Below, piece by piece: positions 1-8,465 of a stretch of 64,000 bases of DNA. Below the pieces are notes generated by a model. It saw only the letters and a program-made list of their open reading frames with translations. It made no database searches and was not told the origin of the DNA. The DNA is taken from NCBI RefSeq assembly GCF_025717515.1, contig NZ_JAJIRN010000010.1, forward strand, positions 62,001-126,000, in the 5' to 3' direction. Each line of letters opens with the position of its first letter. The first letter of the stretch is position 1. The position numbers and the translations under genes were made by a program. The stretch comes from Roseateles oligotrophus. GTDB taxonomy: Bacteria; Pseudomonadota; Gammaproteobacteria; Burkholderiales; Burkholderiaceae_C.

Positions 1-876
1 TTCTCCGTCGACCACCACAAACTCGCTGCCCGGCCATTGTTTGTGCAGTTGCCAAGCGGTATCCAGCGGCGAGCTGATATCGAGCCGGCCATGGATCAAG
101 ACGCCGGGCAGATGCGCGATCTTGTGCATATTCGAGCGAATGTCCGCAGCTTGCAAAAAGGCCGCATGCTTCCAATAGTGGATCACCAGCGTCGCGAACA
201 GCAGGCGGAACTCGGGGTCTTGATAGCGCGGGTTAGGTGAGCTGTTCGGGTCGAGTGAAACATGCACATCTTCCCAAGCACACCACGCTTGAGCGGCCGC
301 GGCTCGGATGGCGGCATCGTCGCTACGTATCTGCCGGTAATAGGCGTCGATCAGGCTTTCGCCGGACTCGGCTTGGGCCGCCTCGGCAAATTTTTCCCAT
401 TCACGCGGAAATATCAAACCCATGCTCTGCGTCAGCCAATGCACTTCGGCCGCCGTCGTCGTCGTCACGGCCGCCAAGACCAGCCCCGACACCCGCTCCG
501 CATGGGCTTGCGCATAGGCCAGCGCCAGCGTCGTGCCCCAGGACGCACCGTAGATCAGCCAGCGCTCCACGCCGAGATGCTGCCGCAGCAACTCGATATC
601 GACGATCAGATGCTGCGTGGTGTTCGTCTGCAAGTCCGCGGCGGGATCGGTCGCCCGCGGACGGCTGCGGCCGCAGCCTCTTTGCTCGAAGGACACGATC
701 AAAAATACCGCCGGGTCGAAGTGGCGCCTATACCCTGTCATGATGCCGCCCCCGGGGCCACCATGCAGATACAGCGCCGGCAGCCCCCGCGGATTCCCCG
801 AGCATTCCCAATAGATTTCATTGCCATCCGTGGTGGCCAAATGGCCACTTGCAAACACATCAATCGGCGGAAACAT
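1..876 (-). CDS. pip: Proline iminopeptidase (S33 family), 3' end beyond window
   Basis: Cytoplasmic alpha/beta hydrolase that removes N-terminal proline from peptides. The 292 visible codons run off the left edge; the family is about 315 residues, so only the last 20-25, including the catalytic His, are missing. Seen: oxyanion segment HGGPGGG near residue 40, QRGCGRSRP, the nucleophile elbow GASWGTTLAL, and GRLDISSP carrying the likely catalytic Asp. The start ATG at 876 gives MFPPIDVF and has AAGGA about 11 nt upstream. It lies 30 bp downstream of oplA on the same strand, with a short repeat between them, so the two are probably cotranscribed. The pairing suggests peptide or glutathione turnover, which is an inference. 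Confidence 0.9.
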   Translation of the reverse strand, partial: MFPPIDVFASGHLATTDGNEIYWECSGNPRGLPALYLHGGPGGGIMTGYRRHFDPAVFLIVSFEQRGCGRSRPRATDPAADLQTNTTQHLIVDIELLRQHLGVERWLIYGASWGTTLALAYAQAHAERVSGLVLAAVTTTTAAEVHWLTQSMGLIFPREWEKFAEAAQAESGESLIDAYYRQIRSDDAAIRAAAAQAWCAWEDVHVSLDPNSSPNPRYQDPEFRLLFATLVIHYWKHAAFLQAADIRSNMHKIAHLPGVLIHGRLDISSPLDTAWQLHKQWPGSEFVVVDGE

Positions 877-895
877 GGTCAAGCAATTCCTTTAA

Positions 896-917
896 TGGGG
901 TCAGGTTCATTTAATTT
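896..917. repeat. Short dispersed repeat, copy A (22 bp) overlapping oplA stop
   Basis: A 22-bp sequence with core GGGGTCAGGTTCATTTAA is identical, in the same orientation, to the copy at 4575-4596. Further copies lie at 4603-4620 and 4629-4646. The oplA stop codon (TGA read on the minus strand) lies inside this copy, so the repeat supplies the end of the protein. No transposase is present in the window. Confidence 0.8.
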
Positions 918-3900
918 CAGCCCCGTAGCCGCCACCGCCCGGCGTGCGGATCACGAACATATCGCCGGCTTGCATCTCGGCCTGGCCGATATGCGACAGC
1001 GGCTCGACGCTGCCGTCCGAGCGCTCGACCCAGTTCCGGCCCGGCGCGCCGGCCTCGCCCCCAGCCATGCCGAAGGCGCCATGCTGGCGTCCGTTGCTCA
1101 AAATCGACGCCGTCATCGAGGCGAGAAAACGCAGCCGCCGCTCGCCGCCATCGCCGCCCTGCCAGCGTCCCGCGCCCCCAGTGCCGGGCACGATTTCGTA
1201 AGACTCCAGCCGCACCGGGAAGCGGAACTCCAAGACCTCGGGGTCGGTCATGCGGGAGTTGGTCATATGCGTTTGCACGACGCTCGTGCCGTCAAAGCCC
1301 GACCCCGCGCCCGACCCGCCGGAGATGGTCTCGTAATACTGGTGGCTGGCATTGCCGAAGGTGAAGTTGTTCATCGTGCATTGGCTGGCCGCCATCACGC
1401 CCAAGGCGCCATAGAGCGCGTTGGTGACGCAAGAAGAGGTTTCCACATTGCCGGCCACCACCGCGGCCGGATGGCGCGGGTTGAGCATGCAGCCCTCGGG
1501 GGCGATCACCTTGAGCGGCTTCAGGCAACCGGCATTGAGCGGGATCGCATCGTCCACCAAGGTGCGGAACACGTACAAGACGGCCGCCATCGTGATCGAT
1601 CGTGGCGCGTTGAAGTTATTGCTTAGCTGCTCGCTGCTGCCACTGAAATCGATCAAGGCGCTGCGCTCGGCGGCATTCACGCGCACCGCCACCTTGATCT
1701 GAGCGCCGTTGTCCAGCGGCAGGCAGAATTCGCCGTCTTTCAAGCGGGTGATGACACGGCGCACCGACTCCTCGGCGTTGTCTTGCACATGCTGCATATA
1801 GGCCGCGACCGTCGCGGCGCCATATTGCGCAACCATCGCCCGCAGTTCCTGCGCACCTTTTTCATTCGCGGCGATCTGCGCCCGCAGATCGGCCATATTC
1901 TGGCTCGGATTGCGCGAGGGATAGGCGCCGCTGCTCAAGAGCGCGAGCATCTCGGCCTCGCGCAGCACGCCGGCCTCGACCAACAGGAAGTTGTCGATCA
2001 ACACACCCTCTTGCTCGATCGAGCTGGAGAAGGGCGGCATCGAACCCGGCGTGATGCCGCCGATATCGGCATGGTGGCCACGCGAGGCGACGAAGAAGCT
2101 GGGGCGACTTGCCGCTGCTTGGTCCAGGAACACGGGCGTTACCACTGTGATGTCGGGCAGGTGCGTGCCGCCGTGATAGGGGTCGTTCAGCACATAGACA
2201 TTGCCGGGCGCCATTGAAGGGTTGCACGCGATCACGGTGTGAATCGACTCGCTCATCGAGCCTAGATGCACGGGGATATGCGGCGCATTGGCGATCAGAT
2301 CACCGTCGGCGCTGAACAGCGCGCAGGAGAAGTCGAGCCGCTCCTTGATATTGACCGAGTGCGCGGTGTTCTGCAGGCGCAAGCCCATCTGCTCGGCGAT
2401 ATTCATGAACAGATTGTTGAAGATCTCCAGCATCACCGGATCGGCTTGCGTGCCGATGGCAAAAGTTTGGGCCCTTGCTCGCATACGACGCAGTTCGACG
2501 CAGCCGTCCGCCATCACCTTCGCCTGCCAGCCAGGGTCGACGACGGTGGTGGCATTGCGCTCGGCCAGGATCGCCGGCCCGTCGATCTGCGCGCCGGCAG
2601 TGAGCCGCTCACGCACAAACAGCTGCGCGGCGCGCCAGCCGGCCGGCTGCTCGTCGGCCGGGCAGTACATGCGCAGCTCAGCATCCGGCATGGGCCGGTG
2701 CGGCGCGGGTTCGGTCAGGCTCTCGGCCTGCGCCAGCGCCTCACCGGCCGCTATGCACTCGACTGCGACCGCTTCGATGATCAGCTCGCGGCCCGGCATC
2801 AGGAAGGCGAAGCGCTGGCGATAGGCGACCTCAAAGGCGGCCCGCAGCTCGCTCGTGCCGGCGCCATCGAACAATTCGCAGCTCAGCGCGGTGTCGGTGC
2901 CCTGGTAGCGCAAATGCAATCGCGTGACTCCGCGCAGCGAATCGCTTGCCGCGCCTTGGGCCCGCAGTTCGGCTCTCGCCTCTTCGGCCAATAACTCGGC
3001 CCGCGCTTGCGCCGCGGCGAGGCCGGCTTCATCGAGGACTTGCTCGACCGAGGCTTCACGCATCGCCATGCGGTCGGCCAGGCCCATGCCGTAGGCGCTC
3101 AAGACGCCGGCGAAGGGATGGGCCAGCACCCGGCTCATCCCCAAGGCATCGGCGACCAGACAAGCGGCCTGGCCGCCGGCACCGCCAAAGCATTGCAAGG
3201 TGTAGCCCGTAACGTCCAGTCCGCGCGCCACCGAAATACGCTTGACCGCATTGGCCATGCTGCCGACGGCGATCTGCAGCGCGCCACTGGCGGCCTCCTC
3301 GGCAGCTACCGGTCGCCCGGCTGCGATAGACATCTCGGCCGCCATCGCCGTGAAACGCTGCGCAGCAGCCTCTCGGTCCAGCGGCTGATCCGCCTGCGGG
3401 CCAAACAGCTTGGGGAAAAAGTCCGGCTGTATGCGCCCCAACATCACGTTAGCATCGGTAGTAGCCAACGGCCCGCCGCGCCGGTAACTGGCCGGCCCGG
3501 GGTTGGCGCCGGCCGATTCCGGGCCGACGCGCAGGCGCGCGCCGTCAAAGCGCACGACGCTGCCGCCGCCCGCCGCCACCGTGTGGATGCTCAGCATAGG
3601 CGCACGCACGCGCACGCCGGCCACTTCGGTGTCGAAGGTTCTTTCCAGCTCACCGTTGAAGTGGCTGACGTCGGTCGAGGTGCCGCCCATGTCGAAGCCG
3701 ATCAACTTGCTGTGGCCCGCCGCCAAGCCGGTGCGCACCATGCCGACGATGCCGCCGGCCGGGCCGGACAGGATCGCGTCCTTGCCCTGGAAGTGATGGG
3801 CCTCGGTCAAACCGCCTGAGCTTTGCATGAAGAACAAGCTGACGCCCGGCATTTGACCCGCGACCTGATCGACATAACGGCGCAGGATGGGTGACAGATA

Positions 3901-4566
3901 GGCATCGACGACGGTGGTGTCGCCGCGCGGCACTAACTTCATCAATGGGCTGACCCGGTGCGAGACCGAAATCTGCGTGAAGCCGATCTGCTGCGCCAGA
4001 CGCTCGGCCAGCAACTCATGCGCCGGGTATCGATAAGCATGCATGAAGACGATGGCGCAGGCGCGCAGGCCGGCGTCATAAGCGGCTTGCAAATCCAATT
4101 TGAGCGCCGACTCGTCCAGCGGCAGCACGCAGTCGCCCTGTGCACCGAAGCGCTCATGCGCCTCGATCACGCGGCTGTACAGCAACTCGGGCAAGACGAT
4201 CTGGCGCGCAAACAGCTGTGGCCGCGCCTGGGTGGCGATGCGCAGCGCGTCGCGAAAACCGCGTGTGGTGACCAGCAAGGTCGGGTCGCCCTTGCGCTCA
4301 AGCAAGGCGTTGGTGGCGACCGTCGTGCCCATCTTCACGCAGTCGACCAGCGCCGGCGTGATCGCTTCGCCCGGCTTGAGGCCGAGCAAGCGCCGAATCC
4401 CCTCGACCGCCGCGTCGCGGTACTGCTCGGGGTTCTCGGACAGCAGCTTCAGCGTGTGCAGCGCCCCACCCGGCGCGCGACCGACCAGATCGGTGAAGGT
4501 GCCGCCCCGGTCGATCCAGAACTGCCAACGGTCGGCACTGAGGGGCGCGGCTTGAGCTTGCTTCAT
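907..4566 (-). CDS. oplA: 5-oxoprolinase, fused HyuA-HyuB (hydantoinase A/B) enzyme
   Basis: ATP-dependent hydrolysis of 5-oxoproline to glutamate in the cytosol, part of gamma-glutamyl/glutathione recycling. The 1219-residue protein has the length of single-chain 5-oxoprolinases. The N-terminal hydantoinase_A half opens with [15 protein letters not shown] and holds the ATPase-like [12 protein letters not shown] and VAAGGGS motifs. The hydantoinase_B half begins near residue 720 ([20 protein letters not shown]) and ends GGGGYG. An in-frame ATG at 4617 exists, but its first 17 codons are repeat sequence; the ATG at 4566 is preferred because homologous sequence starts just after it. A copy of the same 22-bp repeat sits at each end of the gene. 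It is followed by pip on the same strand. Confidence 0.93.
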   Translation of the reverse strand: MKQAQAAPLSADRWQFWIDRGGTFTDLVGRAPGGALHTLKLLSENPEQYRDAAVEGIRRLLGLKPGEAITPALVDCVKMGTTVATNALLERKGDPTLLVTTRGFRDALRIATQARPQLFARQIVLPELLYSRVIEAHERFGAQGDCVLPLDESALKLDLQAAYDAGLRACAIVFMHAYRYPAHELLAERLAQQIGFTQISVSHRVSPLMKLVPRGDTTVVDAYLSPILRRYVDQVAGQMPGVSLFFMQSSGGLTEAHHFQGKDAILSGPAGGIVGMVRTGLAAGHSKLIGFDMGGTSTDVSHFNGELERTFDTEVAGVRVRAPMLSIHTVAAGGGSVVRFDGARLRVGPESAGANPGPASYRRGGPLATTDANVMLGRIQPDFFPKLFGPQADQPLDREAAAQRFTAMAAEMSIAAGRPVAAEEAASGALQIAVGSMANAVKRISVARGLDVTGYTLQCFGGAGGQAACLVADALGMSRVLAHPFAGVLSAYGMGLADRMAMREASVEQVLDEAGLAAAQARAELLAEEARAELRAQGAASDSLRGVTRLHLRYQGTDTALSCELFDGAGTSELRAAFEVAYRQRFAFLMPGRELIIEAVAVECIAAGEALAQAESLTEPAPHRPMPDAELRMYCPADEQPAGWRAAQLFVRERLTAGAQIDGPAILAERNATTVVDPGWQAKVMADGCVELRRMRARAQTFAIGTQADPVMLEIFNNLFMNIAEQMGLRLQNTAHSVNIKERLDFSCALFSADGDLIANAPHIPVHLGSMSESIHTVIACNPSMAPGNVYVLNDPYHGGTHLPDITVVTPVFLDQAAASRPSFFVASRGHHADIGGITPGSMPPFSSSIEQEGVLIDNFLLVEAGVLREAEMLALLSSGAYPSRNPSQNMADLRAQIAANEKGAQELRAMVAQYGAATVAAYMQHVQDNAEESVRRVITRLKDGEFCLPLDNGAQIKVAVRVNAAERSALIDFSGSSEQLSNNFNAPRSITMAAVLYVFRTLVDDAIPLNAGCLKPLKVIAPEGCMLNPRHPAAVVAGNVETSSCVTNALYGALGVMAASQCTMNNFTFGNASHQYYETISGGSGAGSGFDGTSVVQTHMTNSRMTDPEVLEFRFPVRLESYEIVPGTGGAGRWQGGDGGERRLRFLASMTASILSNGRQHGAFGMAGGEAGAPGRNWVERSDGSVEPLSHIGQAEMQAGDMFVIRTPGGGGYGAEIK

Positions 4567-4574
4567 CTTCAAAC

Positions 4575-4596
4575 TGGGGTCAGGTTCATTTAATTT
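4575..4596. repeat. Short dispersed repeat, copy B (22 bp) before oplA start
   Basis: Identical in sequence and orientation to 896-917, about 3.68 kb away, so oplA is bracketed by direct repeats. It ends 9 bp before the preferred oplA start and probably belongs to the leader or promoter region. Confidence 0.8.
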
Positions 4597-4602
4597 CCAA
4601 AT

Positions 4603-4646
4603 TGGGGTCGGGTTCATTTACTGAAAGTTAAATGAACCTGACCCCA
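4603..4646. repeat. Inverted pair of the same repeat (hairpin)
   Basis: Arms 4603-4620 and 4629-4646 are 18 bp each with one mismatch (G for A at 4610) and an 8-bp spacer CTGAAAGT. They can fold into a long hairpin upstream of oplA and downstream of the methyltransferase gene. There is no clear T-run on either side, so it resembles a REP/BIME-type element more than a terminator. Confidence 0.75.
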
Positions 4647-4690
4647 AATCGACGAGCGACGAGCGGCGTGCGCAGGAGGCGGCAGCGAGG

Positions 4691-5890
4691 TCAGGCGGCG
4701 GCCAAGCGCCACAGCGAGGTCAGTTCGGCCGAGCGGGCCTTGAACAACGGGTCGAGTTTGTCCTTGGCGCGCGAATGCTGAGGCTTGACGTCGCTGCGAT
4801 CGACCACGCGCAGGCCGGCGGCGGCGATCCAGCCCAGCAACTCGTCACGGCTGCGCAGCCCCAGATGTTCGGCCAGGTCCGACATGATGAGCCAGCCCTC
4901 GCCGCCCGGAAGCAGATGGGCGGCGAGCTGATTCAAAAAGCCCAGCAACATCCGGCTATCAGGGTCGTAGACAGCATGCTCGAGTGGCGAGTTAGGCCGC
5001 CAAGGCAGCCAAGGCGGGTTGCAGACGATCAGATGCGCCTGGCTCGACCCCGGCGGATACAGATTTGCCTCCAGCAATTCGACCCGTCCGGCCACGCCGA
5101 GCGCGGCAAGATTCTCGCGGGCGCAGGCCAAGGCGCGCGGATCCTGGTCGGTCGCCACCACATGGTTGACGCCGCGCTTGGCCAGCAGCGCCGCCAGCAC
5201 GCCCGTGCCGGTGCCGATGTCAAACGCGATACCAGCCTTGCCGCTGCTCTTCAAGCTGCTCGGCAGCGGCGCATGCGCGACCAGGTCGAGATACTCTCCG
5301 CGCAGCGGCGAGAAAACGCCGTAATGCGGAATGATGTCGGCCTTCAGCGCGCCGACATGGACGCCTTTTTTGCGCCACTCATGGGCGCCGATCAAGCCTT
5401 GCAGTTCGCGCAAGGAAGCGACGTAATGCTCGCCAGGCCCGTCCACTGCGCCGCGCGCCTGCGCACCGGCCTCGCGCACATCGGGCGCGCGGCGCAAGGG
5501 CACGCCATGGTCGGCATCAAAAGGCAAGAGCAGCATATTCAAGACCCGCGAGCGCTGTGCCTGGGCCTTGCGTTGTGCCACGAAGCTTGCATGCGCCGAG
5601 GCTGGGGCCTGGCCGGGCTTGGCCGCCTTGGCTGCGGCACGCTCGGCCTTGGAGTCGACCCGGCGCTCCATCGCCTGCATCAGCAGCTTGGCGTTCTGGA
5701 AATCTCCGCACCACAGCAAGCCTATGCCTTCGCAAGCCCATTTGTAGGCGCTATCCGCATTGACGGTGTCGTCCACGACGTACACGCGCTTGGGGGCGGG
5801 CTGATCTGACATCGAGCGCCAGCGCGCATGGGCGGGCTGGTCTTGGTTGTCGATCCAGCGGATCTGGCTTGCGTCGGCTTGTGTATTCAT
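4691..5890 (-). CDS. Class I SAM-dependent methyltransferase
   Basis: 399 residues. The SAM-binding glycine loop FDIGTGTGVLAALLAKRG sits in the C-terminal half, followed by the acidic VATDQDPRALACAREN and the NPPW catalytic motif (LIVCNPPWLPW), as in amino-group methyltransferases of the PrmC/RsmC/RlmG type. The N-terminal about 170 residues (VVDDTVNADSAYKWACEG and a Lys/Ala-rich linker) are family-specific. The substrate cannot be assigned from sequence. The start at 5890 (MNTQADASQIRW) is chosen over the in-frame ATG at 5932, because the latter lies inside the ssb terminator hairpin. It follows ssb on the same strand but is probably a separate transcription unit. Confidence 0.8.
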   Translation of the reverse strand: MNTQADASQIRWIDNQDQPAHARWRSMSDQPAPKRVYVVDDTVNADSAYKWACEGIGLLWCGDFQNAKLLMQAMERRVDSKAERAAAKAAKPGQAPASAHASFVAQRKAQAQRSRVLNMLLLPFDADHGVPLRRAPDVREAGAQARGAVDGPGEHYVASLRELQGLIGAHEWRKKGVHVGALKADIIPHYGVFSPLRGEYLDLVAHAPLPSSLKSSGKAGIAFDIGTGTGVLAALLAKRGVNHVVATDQDPRALACARENLAALGVAGRVELLEANLYPPGSSQAHLIVCNPPWLPWRPNSPLEHAVYDPDSRMLLGFLNQLAAHLLPGGEGWLIMSDLAEHLGLRSRDELLGWIAAAGLRVVDRSDVKPQHSRAKDKLDPLFKARSAELTSLWRLAAA

Positions 5891-5919
5891 TGCGTATTCT
5901 CGTTCCAATCCCGAAAAGC

Positions 5920-5951
5920 AAACAGCCGGCAAACCTTGGCTTGCCGGCTGT
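5920..5951 (-). terminator. Rho-independent terminator of ssb
   Basis: Perfect 12-bp arms (AACAGCCGGCAA at 5920-5931 and its complement at 5940-5951) with an 8-nt loop. On the minus strand the hairpin is followed by GCTTTTCGG. It lies 28 bp after the ssb stop. Confidence 0.8.
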
Positions 5952-5978
5952 TGAGTTGCACTTCAAACCAAGTTTGGC

Positions 5979-6545
5979 TTAGAACGGGATATCGTCATCC
6001 ATGTCATCGAAGCCGGTCGCCGACCGGGGTGCGGGGGCCGCAGCGCGAGGCGCCGGGGCGGCCGCACGCGGAGCCGGTGGACGAGCCGCCGGAGCGCGAG
6101 CGGGCTCACCGTACTCATCGCCACCGCCATATCCGCCACCGCCGCCACCGCCAGCGCCACCGCGGGCCTGACCGCCGCCGTAGCCACCGCCGCCACCTTC
6201 ATCGCCGCCATCACGGCCGCCGAGCAGCTGCATTTCGTTGGCGATGATTTCGGTCGTGTAGACGTCTTTGCCTTCCTTGTCGGTCCACTTGCGCGTGCGC
6301 AGGCGGCCTTCGACATAGATCGGCTTACCCTTCTTGCAATATTGGCCGACGATTTCGGCCATCTTGTCGTTGAAGACCACGCGGTGCCATTCGGTCTCTT
6401 CCTGCTTCTCGCCGGACTCGCGGTTCTTCCAGCTGCGGGAAGTCGCCAGGCTGATGGTGCAAAAGGCCACACCGCTGGGGTTGTAGCGCAACTCGGGATC
6501 TTTGCCCAGGTTGCCGATGAGGATTACTTTATTGACCGAGGCCAT
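5979..6545 (-). CDS. ssb: Single-stranded DNA-binding protein
   Basis: Binds and protects ssDNA during replication, repair and recombination. 188 residues: an OB fold over about 1-110 ([41 protein letters not shown]), then a disordered Gly-rich segment and a Pro/Ala-rich segment with imperfect AAPAPRA repeats, then the acidic tip DDDIPF that recruits partner proteins. The linker is within the range for betaproteobacteria. Transcription ends at the hairpin at 5920-5951. Confidence 0.97.
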   Translation of the reverse strand: MASVNKVILIGNLGKDPELRYNPSGVAFCTISLATSRSWKNRESGEKQEETEWHRVVFNDKMAEIVGQYCKKGKPIYVEGRLRTRKWTDKEGKDVYTTEIIANEMQLLGGRDGGDEGGGGGYGGGQARGGAGGGGGGGYGGGDEYGEPARAPAARPPAPRAAAPAPRAAAPAPRSATGFDDMDDDIPF

Positions 6546-6641
6546 GATGGGCTTTCTTTCTTGCTTGCACTTGCTTATGTCTGGAGCCGGGATTATGCCG
6601 CCGCGGCGCTTGCGCAGCGGCGGGTTATCCCTCGGCGAGCA

Positions 6642-7703
6642 CTAAGCTGTCCGACGACGCAGCGCCTCGGCCATGCCGGCGGACTGCCAAACGCTGCCGT
6701 CTTGGTCAACGATCAGGCCCGCCAAACCTGCGCTGGCTTCGATGTGCCGGCGCCCCGCCGCCAAACCATCGACCATGATGGCCGCGCCGAGCCCATTGAC
6801 CGCTTTCACCGCCCGGCTGCCCTGTGCCAACAGGCTGAGCCCATGCGGCCCTTGAGTTGGCCGGCCGCTGCGCGGGTCGAGGATATGGTGCTGCCGCTGG
6901 CCGTCTTGCGAAACAAAGCCACGCTCGTAGTCGCCACTGGAGGCCAGCAGGCCTTCACCTTCGAGCGCCACCACGCCCAAGAGCTGCTGCGGTTGGCGCG
7001 GATCGCGCAGGCCCACCCGCCAAGGCCGGCCCTGCCAATTACCGCGGTAGAAAACATCACCGCCGCCATTGATCAATGCGTTGCGAATACCCTCGGCGGC
7101 CAAAATACGCATGCCGGCCTCGAGTATCGGCAACTTGGCAATACCACCCAAGTCCAAGGCCATACCGCGCTCGCTCAAATAAGCGGTTCCGGCAGTTTGA
7201 TTCAATATCAGGCGCCGATAATCAATTAATTTAGCCTGCCGATTTAATAACTCATCGCTGGGTTTTGCAATTTGACCCAAATCAAAGCGCCAAGCCTTCA
7301 GGGCGCCGACGGTCATATCAAAAGCGCCGCCGGTTTGCTGCGCCAAGGCTTGCCCATCCAGCAGGACGCGCATCAACTCGGCCGGCACCGCGACCGGCTG
7401 CACGCCCGCCATCAAGCCGATGGCGCTGACCGGGCTGGTCGGCACGTAGCGGCTCATCATATTGCTCAGCCTGGCCATTTCCGCATAGGCGCGTTCAACC
7501 GCCAGCGTCAAGCGCGCCGGCTCGCTGCCCTCGACCGCAATGTCAAGCTGCGTACCCATCAGACGGCGCGAACTGCGCTGCTGAATCGGGCTTGCGCCCC
7601 GCGCCGAGCCAGCCAAGCTCAGCAGCCCGCCACCCAAAAGGGGCAGGGCCATGACCAGACGCCGGCGACCGATATCGGTGCTGGCTTCGGCTCTACTGCG
7701 CAT
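6642..7703 (-). CDS. apbE: FAD:protein FMN transferase (ApbE/NosX-like)
   Basis: Exported Mg-dependent flavinyltransferase that attaches FMN through a phosphoester bond to Thr/Ser of target proteins. 353 residues with a Tat-like leader (GRRRLVMALPLLGGG). Family motifs: MGTQLDIAV, LDLGGIAK, NGGGDVFYRG, SSGDYERGF and HHILDPRSGRPT. After GGIAK the sequence reads LPILEAG rather than the usual GYAVD, an atypical feature. It lies 11 bp after the cytochrome gene on the same strand and is divergent from nosZR. NosR carries a matching flavinylation motif, so a NosX role for N2O respiration is a strong inference. Confidence 0.88.
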   Translation of the reverse strand: MRSRAEASTDIGRRRLVMALPLLGGGLLSLAGSARGASPIQQRSSRRLMGTQLDIAVEGSEPARLTLAVERAYAEMARLSNMMSRYVPTSPVSAIGLMAGVQPVAVPAELMRVLLDGQALAQQTGGAFDMTVGALKAWRFDLGQIAKPSDELLNRQAKLIDYRRLILNQTAGTAYLSERGMALDLGGIAKLPILEAGMRILAAEGIRNALINGGGDVFYRGNWQGRPWRVGLRDPRQPQQLLGVVALEGEGLLASSGDYERGFVSQDGQRQHHILDPRSGRPTQGPHGLSLLAQGSRAVKAVNGLGAAIMVDGLAAGRRHIEASAGLAGLIVDQDGSVWQSAGMAEALRRRTA

Positions 7704-7714
7704 AGACAGATGCC

Positions 7715-8104
7715 TTACTTCGACAAGGCAACCATGTGATCGACGGCGGCCTTGACCTCGTCATCGCTGAGCGTGGAACCACCGCCGCGTGCCGGCATCA
7801 TGCCCTTGGCGCCGGTAAAGCCTTCGATCGCGTGCTTGTAGAGCAGCTCATTGCCCTGGGCAATGCGCGGGCCCCAATCGGCCTTGTCACCGGGCTTGGG
7901 CGCACCGGCCACGCCGGCCGCATGGCACATCGCGCAGGTCTTGCCGAAGATGCTTTTACCCAAGGCGTTCTCGGGGGCGGCAGCGGCAACCACCGCCGGC
8001 GCGGCCGCACTTGCAGCGGCGGGCGCGGCCGCCTGCTCCTTCTGGCCGCAGGCCACCAACAAGGTCAGCACGGCAGCGGCGGCAAGAGTTGAAACAATTC
8101 GCAT
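7715..8104 (-). CDS. Lipoprotein class I cytochrome c (c5-like)
   Basis: 129-residue monohaem cytochrome. It has a signal peptide with lipobox LLVAC (lipid Cys at residue 19), an Ala-rich tether, the haem motif CAMCH at 57-61, and a MMPARGG loop supplying the axial Met. It is probably anchored in a membrane facing the periplasm. The start MRIVST at 8104 fits the signal peptide better than the upstream ATG at 8125. It is divergent from nosZ and cotranscribed with apbE, so electron delivery to NosZ is a plausible but unproved role. Confidence 0.85.
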   Translation of the reverse strand: MRIVSTLAAAAVLTLLVACGQKEQAAAPAAASAAAPAVVAAAAPENALGKSIFGKTCAMCHAAGVAGAPKPGDKADWGPRIAQGNELLYKHAIEGFTGAKGMMPARGGGSTLSDDEVKAAVDHMVALSK

Positions 8105-8465
8105 AGAAACCTCTTCAAATGACATTAATGCCGATTCTAAAAACCTGCGGCCGAAACACCAGAGGGCAGAGGGTATTTATTTCGTTTCCGGACCTATATT
8201 TTGTTTTCTTAAACCAGTTCAAGGTTCCGATTCTGATACTGGAGAACCATTCGTTCATCCATTTTCAGCAGCCATCCAGCCCCATGCCATTCCACCGATT
8301 CAGTCGCCGCCCGCGCGCTTGCGTGTGGGTACGGCCATTGATGGCTTTGGCCGCAGCGCCGCTGCATGGCGACTCACTCACCCGGCTCCGCCCTACTCGA
8401 AACCGTCGCCACCAGCGCGCGGACGGACCTCCCTCGAACCCAATCCAAACCCGATGAGGAAAACC
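8105..8465. other. Divergent control region of nos cluster
   Basis: This 361-bp region contains no gene. An AT-richer stretch at about 8169-8230 should hold the nosZ promoter. A GAGGA Shine-Dalgarno sequence at 8456-8460 lies 5 nt before the chosen nosZ start. The FNR-like site at 8209-8222 is listed separately. Confidence 0.6.
8209..8222. promoter_or_regulatory. Possible FNR/Dnr-type box
   Basis: TTAAA-N4-TTCAA matches 7 of 10 specified bases of the FNR/Dnr consensus TTGAT-N4-ATCAA. It lies in the AT-rich part of the region between cytochrome c and nosZ, where oxygen or NO control would be expected. The match is imperfect and the call is weak. Confidence 0.3.
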
